From positions 496,001 to 560,000 of the forward strand of contig NC_018721.1 in assembly GCF_000153485.2 (NCBI RefSeq): a stretch of 64,000 nt of DNA, in the 5' to 3' direction. The translations under genes were made by a program, and so were the position numbers. The notes under the pieces are model-generated. The model saw only the letters and a list, made by a program, of their open reading frames with translations. It was not told the DNA's origin and made no database searches. The stretch comes from Psychroflexus torquis ATCC 700755. Its GTDB lineage: Bacteria; Bacteroidota; Bacteroidia; Flavobacteriales; Flavobacteriaceae. Shown one piece after another: positions 25,557 to 33,896 of this stretch. Position 1 is the first letter of the stretch, and every line of letters begins with the position of its first letter.

Positions 25557-25638
25557 ACTGTCTAAAATACTTTTATTAATTAAGATTCTGAAATAAATTC
25601 AGAATGACAAAATTTTAGGATTTTAGACAGTTTTTTTG
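25557..25638 (+). terminator. REP-like nested hairpin, probable terminator for tal
   Basis: Outer arms ACTGTCTAAAAT (25557-25568) and ATTTTAGACAGT (25620-25631) enclose an inner 8-bp palindrome ATTCTGAA-ATAAA-TTCAGAAT (25585-25605). A T-run follows on the plus strand. The inner part resembles the short palindromes often scattered in flavobacterial genomes. Confidence 0.6.
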
Positions 25639-25640
25639 TT

Positions 25641-26660
25641 TTACAAAGCCTTAATGGTTTCAAGAAAAAAGCCATGTTGGTCTTCGGTGTAATCTAAATG
25701 GGTAACTAGTCGCATTTTTCCATTTCCCATATTGCTTATTCGTATCCCTTTTTCCTCTAGATCTCTCATAAATTGGATTTCATCCAAATGAGGCTGAAGA
25801 TAAAAAATGACAATATTGGTTTCTACATGATCTACCGCTTTTATTAACGGATGTTCAGACAAGGCTTTTTCAATGTCTTTGGCTCTTTGATGATCTACGC
25901 TCAATCTATCCACATGATGATGTAACGCATAATAAGCAGCTGCTGCCATGTATCCTACTTGCCTCATACCACCTCCCAAAACTTTTCTAACGCGTATAGC
26001 CTTTTTCATAAGGTCTGAATTTCCCATCAACACAGTTCCCATGGGCGCTCCAAGACCTTTGGAAAGACATAACGAGATGCTGTCGAACATATGGCCAAAG
26101 TCTTTAGGATCGTGGTTATTGGCGACAATGGCATTATATAATCGGGCACCATCCAAGTGAAGACCCAATCCATTTTTATCACACACCGCTTTTATAGATC
26201 TAATAGTCTCTAGGTCATAGCATGCACCTCCACCTTTGTTAGTTGTGTTTTCTAAACAAACCAAAGAGGTTAAAGGGCTATGGTAAAAATCTGGTGGATT
26301 AATAGCTTCTTCAACGAGTTGAGCTGTGATCTTACCTTTATCTCCATCCACGAGTTTACAGGACACTCCACTATTGAAAGAAACGCCTCCGCCTTCATAA
26401 TTATAGACATGAGCCCATTTATCACAAATAAGTTGCTCACCAGGTTGAGTGTGGAGTTTGATAGCAGCCTGATTGGACATGGACCCTGTTGGAAAATACA
26501 AAGCTGTATCCATCCCGAATAGATCTGCCAAATAAGATTCAAGCTTATTTACAGAAGGATCTTCTTTATAAACATCGTCTCCAACCTCAGCCTTCATCAT
26601 ATAGTCGAGCATTTCAGGGGTAGGTCTAGTAACGGTATCGCTTCTTAAATCGATTTTCAT
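25641..26660 (-). CDS. ltaE: low-specificity L-threonine aldolase
   Basis: 339-aa fold-type I PLP enzyme cleaving L-threonine or allo-threonine to glycine and acetaldehyde. N-terminal IDLRSDTVTRPTPEM, VGDDVYKEDP, FPTGSMSNQ, LENTTNKGGG, HLDGARLYNA, and the PLP lysine in SLCLSKGLGAPMG. Full length. It is convergent with the transaldolase gene across the repeat-containing gap. Confidence 0.95.
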   Translation of the reverse strand: MKIDLRSDTVTRPTPEMLDYMMKAEVGDDVYKEDPSVNKLESYLADLFGMDTALYFPTGSMSNQAAIKLHTQPGEQLICDKWAHVYNYEGGGVSFNSGVSCKLVDGDKGKITAQLVEEAINPPDFYHSPLTSLVCLENTTNKGGGACYDLETIRSIKAVCDKNGLGLHLDGARLYNAIVANNHDPKDFGHMFDSISLCLSKGLGAPMGTVLMGNSDLMKKAIRVRKVLGGGMRQVGYMAAAAYYALHHHVDRLSVDHQRAKDIEKALSEHPLIKAVDHVETNIVIFYLQPHLDEIQFMRDLEEKGIRISNMGNGKMRLVTHLDYTEDQHGFFLETIKAL

Positions 26661-26719
26661 GCTTATACTTTTTATTCGAAAATAAACATAATTAGGATGA
26701 CGGCGCTTCAGATAATTTT

Positions 26720-26727
26720 TAAATTTG
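26720..26727 (+). promoter_or_regulatory. -7 promoter box for prfB
   Basis: TAAATTTG, 14 bases before the zero-frame prfB ATG at 26742. Confidence 0.6.
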
Positions 26728-26741
26728 ACAAAATTTTAATC

Positions 26742-27849
26742 ATGATCAATTCTGACTCAATAAAAACTATCAACGAACGTATCATTTCTCTAAACCAATA
26801 TCTTTGACTTAGATGCAAAACGCATAAAAGTTGCCAACGAAGAAGAAAAGACATTTGCTCCAAATTTTTGGGACAAGCCTCAGGAAGCTCAAAAACTAAT
26901 GCAAGCCATCAATGATGAGAAGCAGTGGGTCAAAAGCTTCGACTTTGCAAAACAACTGGTAGAAGACCTAAATGTTTTATTTGAATTTTTTGAAGAGGGA
27001 GATGTTTCTGAAGACGAGATTAAAGAAAAATATGCCGAGGCTTTAGAGTTAATTGAAGATTTAGAATTCAAAAATATGCTTTCTGAAGAAAGCGACCCCT
27101 TAACGGCAATCCTTCAGATCACAGCTGGAGCTGGTGGAACAGAAAGTTGTGACTGGGCAGAGATGCTCATGAGAATGTATATCATGTGGGCCGATCGCAG
27201 AAACTTCAAAATAAGGGAACTCAACCACCAAGGCGGTGATGTAGCAGGAATAAAAACTGTTACTCTAGAAATTGAAGGAGAATATGCCTTTGGTTGGTTA
27301 AAAGGGGAAAATGGAGTCCATAGATTGGTTAGAATTTCTCCTTTCGATAGTAATGCGAAACGCCATACTTCTTTTGCGTCGGTATATGTGTACCCACTTG
27401 TAGATGACACCATTGAAATTGACATCAATCCCTCAGAGATTAAATGGGAGTTTGCTAGATCTGGGGGTGCTGGTGGGCAAAACGTTAATAAAGTGGAAAC
27501 CAAAGCTATATTAACACACTATCCCAGCGGTATAGTTATACATAATTCAGAAACAAGATCACAGTTAGAGAATAGGCAAAAAGCGATGCAAATGTTGAAA
27601 TCTCAGCTATATGAAATTGAACTGAAAAAACAACAAGCAGCCAGATCTGAGATAGAATCTGAAAAGAAAAGTATAGAATGGGGCTCACAAATTCGCAATT
27701 ATGTGATGCATCCCTACAAGCTTGTCAAAGATGTTAGGACTGGTTTTGAGAGTGGTAATGTTGATGACATCATGAATGGCCATATCGATTCATTTTTAAA
27801 ATCCTATTTAATGAGTAGTGGACAAAAAAAAGAAACCGATAGTTTATGA
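26742..27849 (+). CDS. prfB: peptide chain release factor 2 with programmed +1 frameshift
   Basis: The zero frame starts at ATG 26742, encodes 21 residues (MINSDSIKT to LNQYL) and meets TGA at 26805-26807 within TATCTTTGAC, the classical RF2 autoregulatory site. A +1 slip at CTT continues in the main frame at GAC 26806, giving about 368 aa. RF2 reads UGA and UAA. The GGQ motif that triggers peptide release is at residues 244-246 (SGGAGGQNVNKVET); SPFDSNAKRHTSF is the RF2-type tip region. The E. coli-like AGGGGG stimulator upstream of the slip site is missing. The stop overlaps arsC (ATGA). Confidence 0.95.
26799..26808 (+). promoter_or_regulatory. RF2 programmed +1 frameshift site
   Basis: TATCTTTGAC: slippery CTT, in-frame TGA, following C. 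When RF2 is scarce the ribosome slips rather than terminates. No Shine-Dalgarno-like element precedes it (upstream is CTCTAAACCAA). Confidence 0.93.
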
Positions 27850-28187
27850 TAAATATATACCACAATCCACGTTGCAAAAAATCTAGAGAAGGCCTATCTA
27901 TCTTGGAAGATTCTGGACAGGATTTCAAAATCATAAAATACTTAGATGATATCCCTTCTCAAAAGGACTTAAAAAGTATCGTTAAAAAACTAGGCATTAA
28001 ACCCATAGACCTGATTCGCAAACAAGAAAAAATATGGAAAGAGAACTTCAAGACTAAGGATCTTTCCGATTCTGAAATTATTAACGCTCTCCATGACTTT
28101 CCCAAACTTATAGAACGACCTATAGTCATAAATGGAGAGAAAGCAATCATAGGAAGACCTCCAGAAGATATTAAAGGTATTCTTTAG
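27846..28187 (+). CDS. arsC: ArsC-family (glutaredoxin-type) arsenate reductase-like protein
   Basis: 113-aa thioredoxin-fold protein. MINIYHNPRCKKSREGL places the reactive Cys10 as in ArsC; later EKIWKENF and the GRPPEDI end match the family. Arsenate reduction with glutathione/glutaredoxin is the textbook role, but orphan members like this one, with no arsB or arsR nearby, often have an unknown thiol function (YffB-like). Overlaps prfB by 4 bases. Confidence 0.82.
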   Translation: MINIYHNPRCKKSREGLSILEDSGQDFKIIKYLDDIPSQKDLKSIVKKLGIKPIDLIRKQEKIWKENFKTKDLSDSEIINALHDFPKLIERPIVINGEKAIIGRPPEDIKGIL

Positions 28188-28249
28188 GATTTGTAATAAT
28201 AGATGTATATGGGATATTTATAATTTACCATTTTTAAAATTTAAAATAC

Positions 28250-29230
28250 ATGGATCACTATACCACTCAAGAAAATGTTCAACACGAATATCAAAACTGG
28301 AAGCTTTCTCAACTTATACTTAAAGAAATAGCTAATTTTTTAGGTTCAAAAGCTAAATTCCAACATGTTAAAGCAGGTCTTGAAAATACACTTATGAACA
28401 CCTTGGGAGATCATCAAGTCCATGGAGTAGAGCTTTTTCAAAAAATTGATCAGCAGTATATATCTTCAGGGTTTAGCTATGCTGATATTTCGCTTGATGA
28501 TTCTGAGTGCAGTTCTTGCTTAGAGATTATCACTACAGTAATCGATGAACATTTTAAGGACATCGAAATACCTTCTGAAGTTAGTTCTTCTCCTGACACT
28601 TTAAGTATAGATGATTTTGAACTTAAAAGAAATCAGTATATCGATAAAGCTTATCATTTTGTAAACTCTGAAACTGACGATGCTACGGCTACCAATGCAA
28701 TCTTAAGATCTGCATTGCGATATGGATCTATTTATGCTGAAACGCGACATATAGGACCTCCTCAGAAAGTTTACGACTTATTTTATAAGTGGGGCGTCCG
28801 CAATGAAGGCTTTGCCTCCCCATTTAATGCTAGATTATTAGGTAAACCAAAAGCTCAATTTTATAGTCTTTTTGAAAATACCGATGAGATTTTTGGGAGC
28901 GGTGGAAGCTTTTTCAATTTAAATAGTCCTGAAAATCCTGGGCACTGGTGCTTAGACCCCCCCTTTACTTCAGAACTTATGATAAAAGTAGACTCTATTT
29001 TAGCCTCTTGGTTGAAAACCTATACGGATCTGAGTTTTTTACTTATTATTCCACAAAGCCATACTCCTTCGAACAAACCCGATGAAACAATAACTCTTAA
29101 AAAAGATCTTCATTATTATGAAGGTTTGGAAGGTGTTTTAAAGCCACTACCGGTCAACGTTTGTATACATAGGTATGGAAATATAGAAGGCTTCTCTTCA
29201 GATGCAATCCTGGAGGGATATTCCAAATAA
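28250..29230 (+). CDS. PCIF1/CAPAM-like adenine N6-methyltransferase homologue
   Basis: 326 aa. The C-terminal half resembles the catalytic core of eukaryotic PCIF1 (cap-specific m6Am methyltransferase): GFASPFNA (187-194), FYSLFENTDEIFGSGGSFF (204-222) and the active-site motif LDPPFTSELM (235-244), corresponding to the NPPF of PCIF1 with Asp in place of Asn. LSFLLIIPQS (261-270) is the next core strand. The N-terminal about 120 residues are not recognised. It lies alone between arsC and fumC, in no restriction-modification cassette. Expected to bind SAM; RNA or DNA target unknown. Confidence 0.72.
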   Translation: MDHYTTQENVQHEYQNWKLSQLILKEIANFLGSKAKFQHVKAGLENTLMNTLGDHQVHGVELFQKIDQQYISSGFSYADISLDDSECSSCLEIITTVIDEHFKDIEIPSEVSSSPDTLSIDDFELKRNQYIDKAYHFVNSETDDATATNAILRSALRYGSIYAETRHIGPPQKVYDLFYKWGVRNEGFASPFNARLLGKPKAQFYSLFENTDEIFGSGGSFFNLNSPENPGHWCLDPPFTSELMIKVDSILASWLKTYTDLSFLLIIPQSHTPSNKPDETITLKKDLHYYEGLEGVLKPLPVNVCIHRYGNIEGFSSDAILEGYSK

Positions 29231-29231
29231 A

Positions 29232-29261
29232 AAAAGCTGCCTTTTTTAAGAGGCAGCTTTT
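29232..29261. terminator. bidirectional terminator between PCIF1-like gene and fumC
   Basis: 11-bp perfect stem AAAAGCTGCCT / AGGCAGCTTTT between convergent genes, 2 bases after the PCIF1-like stop codon. Confidence 0.85.
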
Positions 29262-29282
29262 AAGTAGGGTTCATAAATTCAT

Positions 29283-30674
29283 TTAAGAATTTGTCATGTC
29301 TTCAGGTCTTACCCATTTATCGAATTCTTCTTCAGTGGTATACCCTAGATTTACAGCCTCTTCCTTTAAAGTAGTTCCATTTTCGTGAGCTGTATTGGCA
29401 ATTTCCGCAGCTTTATAATAGCCTATCTTTGGATTTAAGGCTGTCACCAACATCAAAGAATTTCTCAATAATTCATTGATGCGGTCTTGATTAGGCTCAA
29501 TTCCAGCAGCGCAATTTTCTTCAAAAGACACACACGCATCTCCAATTAATTGGGCAGACTGTAATAGATTGGATGCCATTACTGGCTTAAAGACGTTAAG
29601 CTCAAACTGACCTTGCATTCCTCCTACTCCAATAGCCACATCATTTCCCATAACTTGAGCACAAACCATGGTGAGCGCTTCACACTGAGTCGGGTTTACT
29701 TTACCAGGCATAATTGATGAGCCTGGCTCATTAGCAGGAATTGTAATCTCTCCTATTCCACTTCTAGGTCCAGAAGACAACATTCTTATATCATTACCTA
29801 TTTTATTTAAAGAAACCGCTAATTGTTTTAAAGCTCCATGAGTTTCTACTAAAGCATCATGAGCCGCTAAAGCTTCAAATTTATTTTCTGCAGTAACGAA
29901 AGGAAGCTTAGTAAATTCTGCAATGTAATGAGCTACTTTTTCTGCGTAGCCTTCTGGTGTATTAAGCCCAGTTCCTACTGCAGTTCCTCCTAAAGCTAAT
30001 TCCTGTAGGTGAGGCAGGGTATTTTCTAAAGCCTTTAGACCGTGGTTTAATTGGGAGACATAGCCACTGAATTCTTGTCCTAAGGTTAAGGGAGTAGCAT
30101 CCATAAAGTGAGTTCTTCCAATTTTCACAATGCCTTTAAAAGTCTCTGCCTTTTTCTGAAGCTGGTCTCTCAGTTGTTCAATACCAGGAATCGTGACTTC
30201 TACAATTTTTTTGTAGGCGGCAATATGCATTCCTGTGGGGAAGGTATCATTAGACGATTGAGATTTATTAACGTCATCGTTTGGGGATACAAATTTATCA
30301 CCTTTGCCTAGTTCATGACCTTGTAGTTGATGAATCCTGTTGGAAATCACTTCATTCACATTCATATTACTTTGGGTACCAGACCCCGTTTGCCATATCA
30401 CCAAAGGAAACTGGTCATCGTGTTGTCCCTCTAAAATTTCGTCGCAAACTTTAGCAATCCAATCTCGCTTTTCTACTTCAAGAACTCCGAGTTCTGCATT
30501 GGTATATGCAGCTGCTTTTTTCAAATAAGCAAAGCCGTAGATTATTTCGAGGGGCATAGAGGCAGGGGGACCTATCTTAAAATTATTCCTAGAACGTTCT
30601 GTTTGTGCAGCCCATAATTTGTCTGCAGGAACTTTTACCTCTCCTATGGTATCTTTCTCAATTCTATATGACAT
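29283..30674 (-). CDS. fumC: class II fumarate hydratase
   Basis: 463 aa. It interconverts fumarate and L-malate in the TCA cycle. Begins [19 protein letters not shown]; contains [32 protein letters not shown], the catalytic [12 protein letters not shown] and the superfamily signature [13 protein letters not shown]. Full length, no metal cluster. The -7 box TAAATTTG on the minus strand at 30694-30701 is the probable promoter. Confidence 0.97.
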   Translation of the reverse strand: MSYRIEKDTIGEVKVPADKLWAAQTERSRNNFKIGPPASMPLEIIYGFAYLKKAAAYTNAELGVLEVEKRDWIAKVCDEILEGQHDDQFPLVIWQTGSGTQSNMNVNEVISNRIHQLQGHELGKGDKFVSPNDDVNKSQSSNDTFPTGMHIAAYKKIVEVTIPGIEQLRDQLQKKAETFKGIVKIGRTHFMDATPLTLGQEFSGYVSQLNHGLKALENTLPHLQELALGGTAVGTGLNTPEGYAEKVAHYIAEFTKLPFVTAENKFEALAAHDALVETHGALKQLAVSLNKIGNDIRMLSSGPRSGIGEITIPANEPGSSIMPGKVNPTQCEALTMVCAQVMGNDVAIGVGGMQGQFELNVFKPVMASNLLQSAQLIGDACVSFEENCAAGIEPNQDRINELLRNSLMLVTALNPKIGYYKAAEIANTAHENGTTLKEEAVNLGYTTEEEFDKWVRPEDMTNS

Positions 30675-30693
30675 TGTATTGATTTTAATTTTT

Positions 30694-30701
30694 CAAATTT
30701 A
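30694..30701 (-). promoter_or_regulatory. -7 promoter box for fumC
   Basis: TAAATTTG on the minus strand, 19 bases before the fumC start. Confidence 0.6.
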
Positions 30702-30729
30702 AGAAATTATAGCTTTAGATACGTTTAAT

Positions 30730-30936
30730 GCCAAATTAAACCTATCATGTCGCACTAAATCGTTTTAGCGATATGAATTCGGCACAGGCTTTTTTCGCCT
30801 ACTTTTTATCAAAAACAATGACCGTAACTAAGGCTATGCTAATTATTTTTTATTTCAATCAATCAAAAAACCTGTGCGGAACTAAGTCGTAGTATAATTC
30901 AATTTATGTATACGATACAATAAATTTAATTTGGTG
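30730..30936 (+). repeat. palindromic MITE-like repeat, copy 2
   Basis: About 207 bp with ends GCCAAATTAAACCTATCATG and the inverted CAATAAATTTAATTTGGTG. Shares TTCGCCT, TTATCAAAAA and CTAAGGCTATGCTAATTATTTTT with copy 1, but carries extra nested arms (GGCACAGG / CCTGTGC) that preserve the palindrome. It occupies most of the 350-bp gap between fumC and the next gene. Confidence 0.78.
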
Positions 30937-30997
30937 TAACTTTTTATTTCCACGCAATTATTTTTATCTTTTATAGGTTTGTAATTTTAAGTTTATT

Positions 30998-31005
30998 TAT
31001 ATTTG
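30998..31005 (+). promoter_or_regulatory. promoter for 55-aa membrane protein gene
   Basis: TATATTTG with a TTTG about 17 bases upstream, 19 bases before the ATG at 31025. Confidence 0.55.
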
Positions 31006-31024
31006 TAAAAATAAACTTTTTCTG

Positions 31025-31192
31025 ATGTTCGAATTTGATCAATATTTAGGTTTTTTACTTTTCTTACTTATACTAACCATTGGCTTTTGGTTATTGATTT
31101 TTCTAACGGCTATCATTCCTTATTGGATTGGAGGCTCGCTAATCGAACGTTTGAAAGAAATTAAAGAAAGCAAAAAGAACAAAAACAAATAG
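31025..31192 (+). CDS. 55-aa single-pass membrane protein
   Basis: MFEFDQYLGFLLFLLILTIG begins a protein with a hydrophobic stretch of about 30 residues that ends in a short amphipathic part (IPYWIGGSLIERLKE) and a Lys/Asn-rich cytoplasmic tail. A good promoter box upstream and a perfect 13-bp terminator 18 bases after the stop codon make this a convincing transcription unit despite its size. No family recognised; function unknown. Confidence 0.65.
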   Translation: MFEFDQYLGFLLFLLILTIGFWLLIFLTAIIPYWIGGSLIERLKEIKESKKNKNK

Positions 31193-31210
31193 ATTACACT
31201 ATTTATAAAG

Positions 31211-31240
31211 AAAAAGCAGAATCTTTCGATTCTGCTTTTT
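31211..31240. terminator. bidirectional terminator
   Basis: 13-bp perfect stem AAAAAGCAGAATC / GATTCTGCTTTTT with loop TTTC, between the small membrane protein gene and the convergent TonB-type receptor gene; A- and T-runs on both sides. Confidence 0.9.
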
Positions 31241-31257
31241 CTGTTTGGTGCCTAAAG

Positions 31258-33702
31258 CTACGATCCACCGAAGTCTCCGTCATCATTGTTACTTCTTCTG
31301 TTTTGTTCTCGCTTTTGTTGATTAAACCTATAAACTAGAGTAGCTGTTACTTGTCTTACCCTCCATTGGAAAGAACTATTTGATGTAAAATTTTCCGTAA
31401 TAGTGAATTGATCTCTTTTTCTTGAATTAAATAAATCTCTAACGTTTAAAGAAATAGTTAGATTATCATCTTTTAAAAAATCTTTACTAAGGGCTAAATC
31501 AATAGAGGCTATAGGGTCTGTTTCAGTTTGGGCATTTACCCTAGGACCTCTATAAAAGGCATTGGTTTGCCATTGGATTTTACCTGGTAGAACAACGTTA
31601 GAACTAAATCTACCAAAATAACTTTCATTAGTAGCACCATATTCAATACCCTCAAAAGATCCCTCACTTTCGAATCTAAAGTAATTAAAACTCAAATTGG
31701 TTCTTAACCACTTGGTAGGATTATACAATACACCAACTTCAGCACCATAACGCTGTTCAGTAGCCAAGTTAATGGGTATGTTTTCAATAATGGGAATACC
31801 ATCTTCTTCGGTTAACCTTCCTGTATCTCTCTCAACGCGTTCAAAAGCATCAGTTTCTCTTTGAAAATAAATTGAACTTGTGAGGGTAAGTTTCTCCCAA
31901 CGTTTTAAATAACCTAAATCAAAGGCATTAGCAAAAGAAGGGTCTAAATCTGGATTACCTTGAAATACATTTATTCTACTTGACTGAGATGGAAATGGAT
32001 TTAAAAACCAGCTTCTTGGCCTATTGATACGTCTATTGTATCCAAGAGTAACATTTTCATCTTCTCCTAATTCATAAACCAAATTGACGGTTGGGAAAAA
32101 TCCTCCAAAATTTTTATCGAAATCAAAAATTCTATCAGAATTTCCAGAAACCAGCGGCGTTGTTGTTCCCTTCAGTTGAGTATGCTCGTACCTCAAGCCA
32201 AGAAGAAAAGAAAATTGCTCAAATTTATTTCCATACTGTGAATAAACGGCTGTAATATTTTGCTGAAAATCAAAATCACTTGAAACAAACTCATCTGTTT
32301 CAAGATTACCTGTTTCGAGATTTTGCCTTTGAACCAAAAATCCTTGAGTTTGATCTGAATAATCTCCTCTAAATCCAACTTCAAATTGAGCATCACCCAT
32401 AGGCTTTACGTAATCTGCCTGTATGAGATAACTATCCCGTTTTTCAGTTTCTAAGTTATCTTGGAAAGCTACTAATGAATCACTGGGAAGGGTTTGATTT
32501 TCATTGATGATTCCATTTTTTGTCTCATTACTACTAGAGTATTGAAGGTCTGCTGTTAACTTATGATCACGATTTTCTTTATCAAATCGTTTTTCGTAAT
32601 TCATCGAGTATTGAAAACTCTTATCATCTTCTAATTCGTCTTCAATTCTAGCCGTAGTACTATTTTCAATTCCATTTACAAATCGTCTGTTAGTATTGGT
32701 CGTCATATCTCTATCATCACCAAACCTAGTGAATAAACTAGCGGTAACTGAGGACATGTCATCGATGAAATACTCAACCCCAGCATTAACATTAAAATTT
32801 TGACCAGTTCTATCATACTCCCGGTCTTCTATAATCCTATCAAAATTAGAAATACCTGTATATTTAGTGTCAAAAAATGCGTTACCAGGTCTAGTCCTAT
32901 CGGTATATCCAAGGCTTGTAAAAATATTGAAATTTTCAGTTCTTAAATTTAAGTCAACAAAAGCACCTGAATTTTTCGGATCCCCAAGTGTTCCTCGAAT
33001 AGATCCGTTAAAACCAAGGGTTTTTTCTCTTTTTAGAATAATATTTATGATTCCAGCAGTACCTTCGGCATCATACCGTGCAGAGGGGCTTGTAATTACC
33101 TCAACAGATTCAATAGCTTCTGCAGGAAGTTGTTGAAAAACATCTTGATCTCCAAATCCAGCAACAGAAGAAGGTTTACCATTTATTAAAATTCTTACAT
33201 TATTATTACCTCTTAAACTGATAGCTCCATCAATATCTACTGTTACAGAAGGGACATTTCCTAAAGCATCACTTACAGTTCCTCCTGCTGTAGTTAGATC
33301 TTTTCCTACGGTGTAAATCTTTTTATCAAGTCTCACTTCTACTTGAGTGGTTTCGGCGACGACGGTCACTTCATCAAGATTGTCTGGCCTAATCCCCAAT
33401 TTTATTATTCCAAGGTTTGTATCCTTATCTATAGTAAAATTTGAAAAAACTTTAATTTCAAAAGAAATATATTCAATCTCAAGATTGTAAGTCCCTTTTT
33501 CTAGCTTTATAGAAAGCCTACCTTCTCTGTTGGTTACTCCTCCATTAACAATACTCCCATCTTCAATACTTTTAGCTGAAATTGAAGCGTATTCCAATGG
33601 AAAATCCATTGAAGCATCAATTACTTTTCCTGTCAATTCATACTCCTGTGCAAATCCAATAATAGGAAAAAATGCCAGTATGCTCATTATTTTTTTAAAC
33701 AC
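31258..33702 (-). CDS. TonB-dependent receptor-like outer membrane beta-barrel protein
   Basis: 814 aa. Signal peptide ending IIGFAQ; then a carboxypeptidase regulatory-like domain (about 22-105, YELTGKVIDASMDFPLEYAS), a plug domain (about 120-225, with VSDALGNVPSVTVDIDG and LRGNNNVRILINGKPS), and a 22-strand-type barrel of the OMP_b-brl_3 family. No SusD partner or transporter is adjacent and no iron regulator site was seen, so the ligand cannot be named. The C-terminus (QQKREQNRRSNNDDGD) is unusually polar for a barrel end. Confidence 0.88.
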   Translation of the reverse strand: MFKKIMSILAFFPIIGFAQEYELTGKVIDASMDFPLEYASISAKSIEDGSIVNGGVTNREGRLSIKLEKGTYNLEIEYISFEIKVFSNFTIDKDTNLGIIKLGIRPDNLDEVTVVAETTQVEVRLDKKIYTVGKDLTTAGGTVSDALGNVPSVTVDIDGAISLRGNNNVRILINGKPSSVAGFGDQDVFQQLPAEAIESVEVITSPSARYDAEGTAGIINIILKREKTLGFNGSIRGTLGDPKNSGAFVDLNLRTENFNIFTSLGYTDRTRPGNAFFDTKYTGISNFDRIIEDREYDRTGQNFNVNAGVEYFIDDMSSVTASLFTRFGDDRDMTTNTNRRFVNGIENSTTARIEDELEDDKSFQYSMNYEKRFDKENRDHKLTADLQYSSSNETKNGIINENQTLPSDSLVAFQDNLETEKRDSYLIQADYVKPMGDAQFEVGFRGDYSDQTQGFLVQRQNLETGNLETDEFVSSDFDFQQNITAVYSQYGNKFEQFSFLLGLRYEHTQLKGTTTPLVSGNSDRIFDFDKNFGGFFPTVNLVYELGEDENVTLGYNRRINRPRSWFLNPFPSQSSRINVFQGNPDLDPSFANAFDLGYLKRWEKLTLTSSIYFQRETDAFERVERDTGRLTEEDGIPIIENIPINLATEQRYGAEVGVLYNPTKWLRTNLSFNYFRFESEGSFEGIEYGATNESYFGRFSSNVVLPGKIQWQTNAFYRGPRVNAQTETDPIASIDLALSKDFLKDDNLTISLNVRDLFNSRKRDQFTITENFTSNSSFQWRVRQVTATLVYRFNQQKREQNRRSNNDDGDFGGS

Positions 33703-33896
33703 TAGTAGTTAATTTAAATTCAATACTATGACTAGTTTATTAAAAGGTGGTTTAATTGAAGCCCGTTAAAGTAGAGTTAACATTAGGCAATTAGTATACG
33801 AATGAAGTCTTATCACTGAATTCACTCATTTTTTTTGTGAGGTAACCTACTAGTTGTTATATTTCAACGAATTTAAGAACCTTAACATTGAAAGAC

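Noticed and set aside
26899..27849. Release factor 2 as an N-terminally truncated gene starting at 26899
   Set aside because: The missing N-terminus is encoded upstream in the zero frame and joined by the CTTTGAC frameshift site, so the gene is intact.
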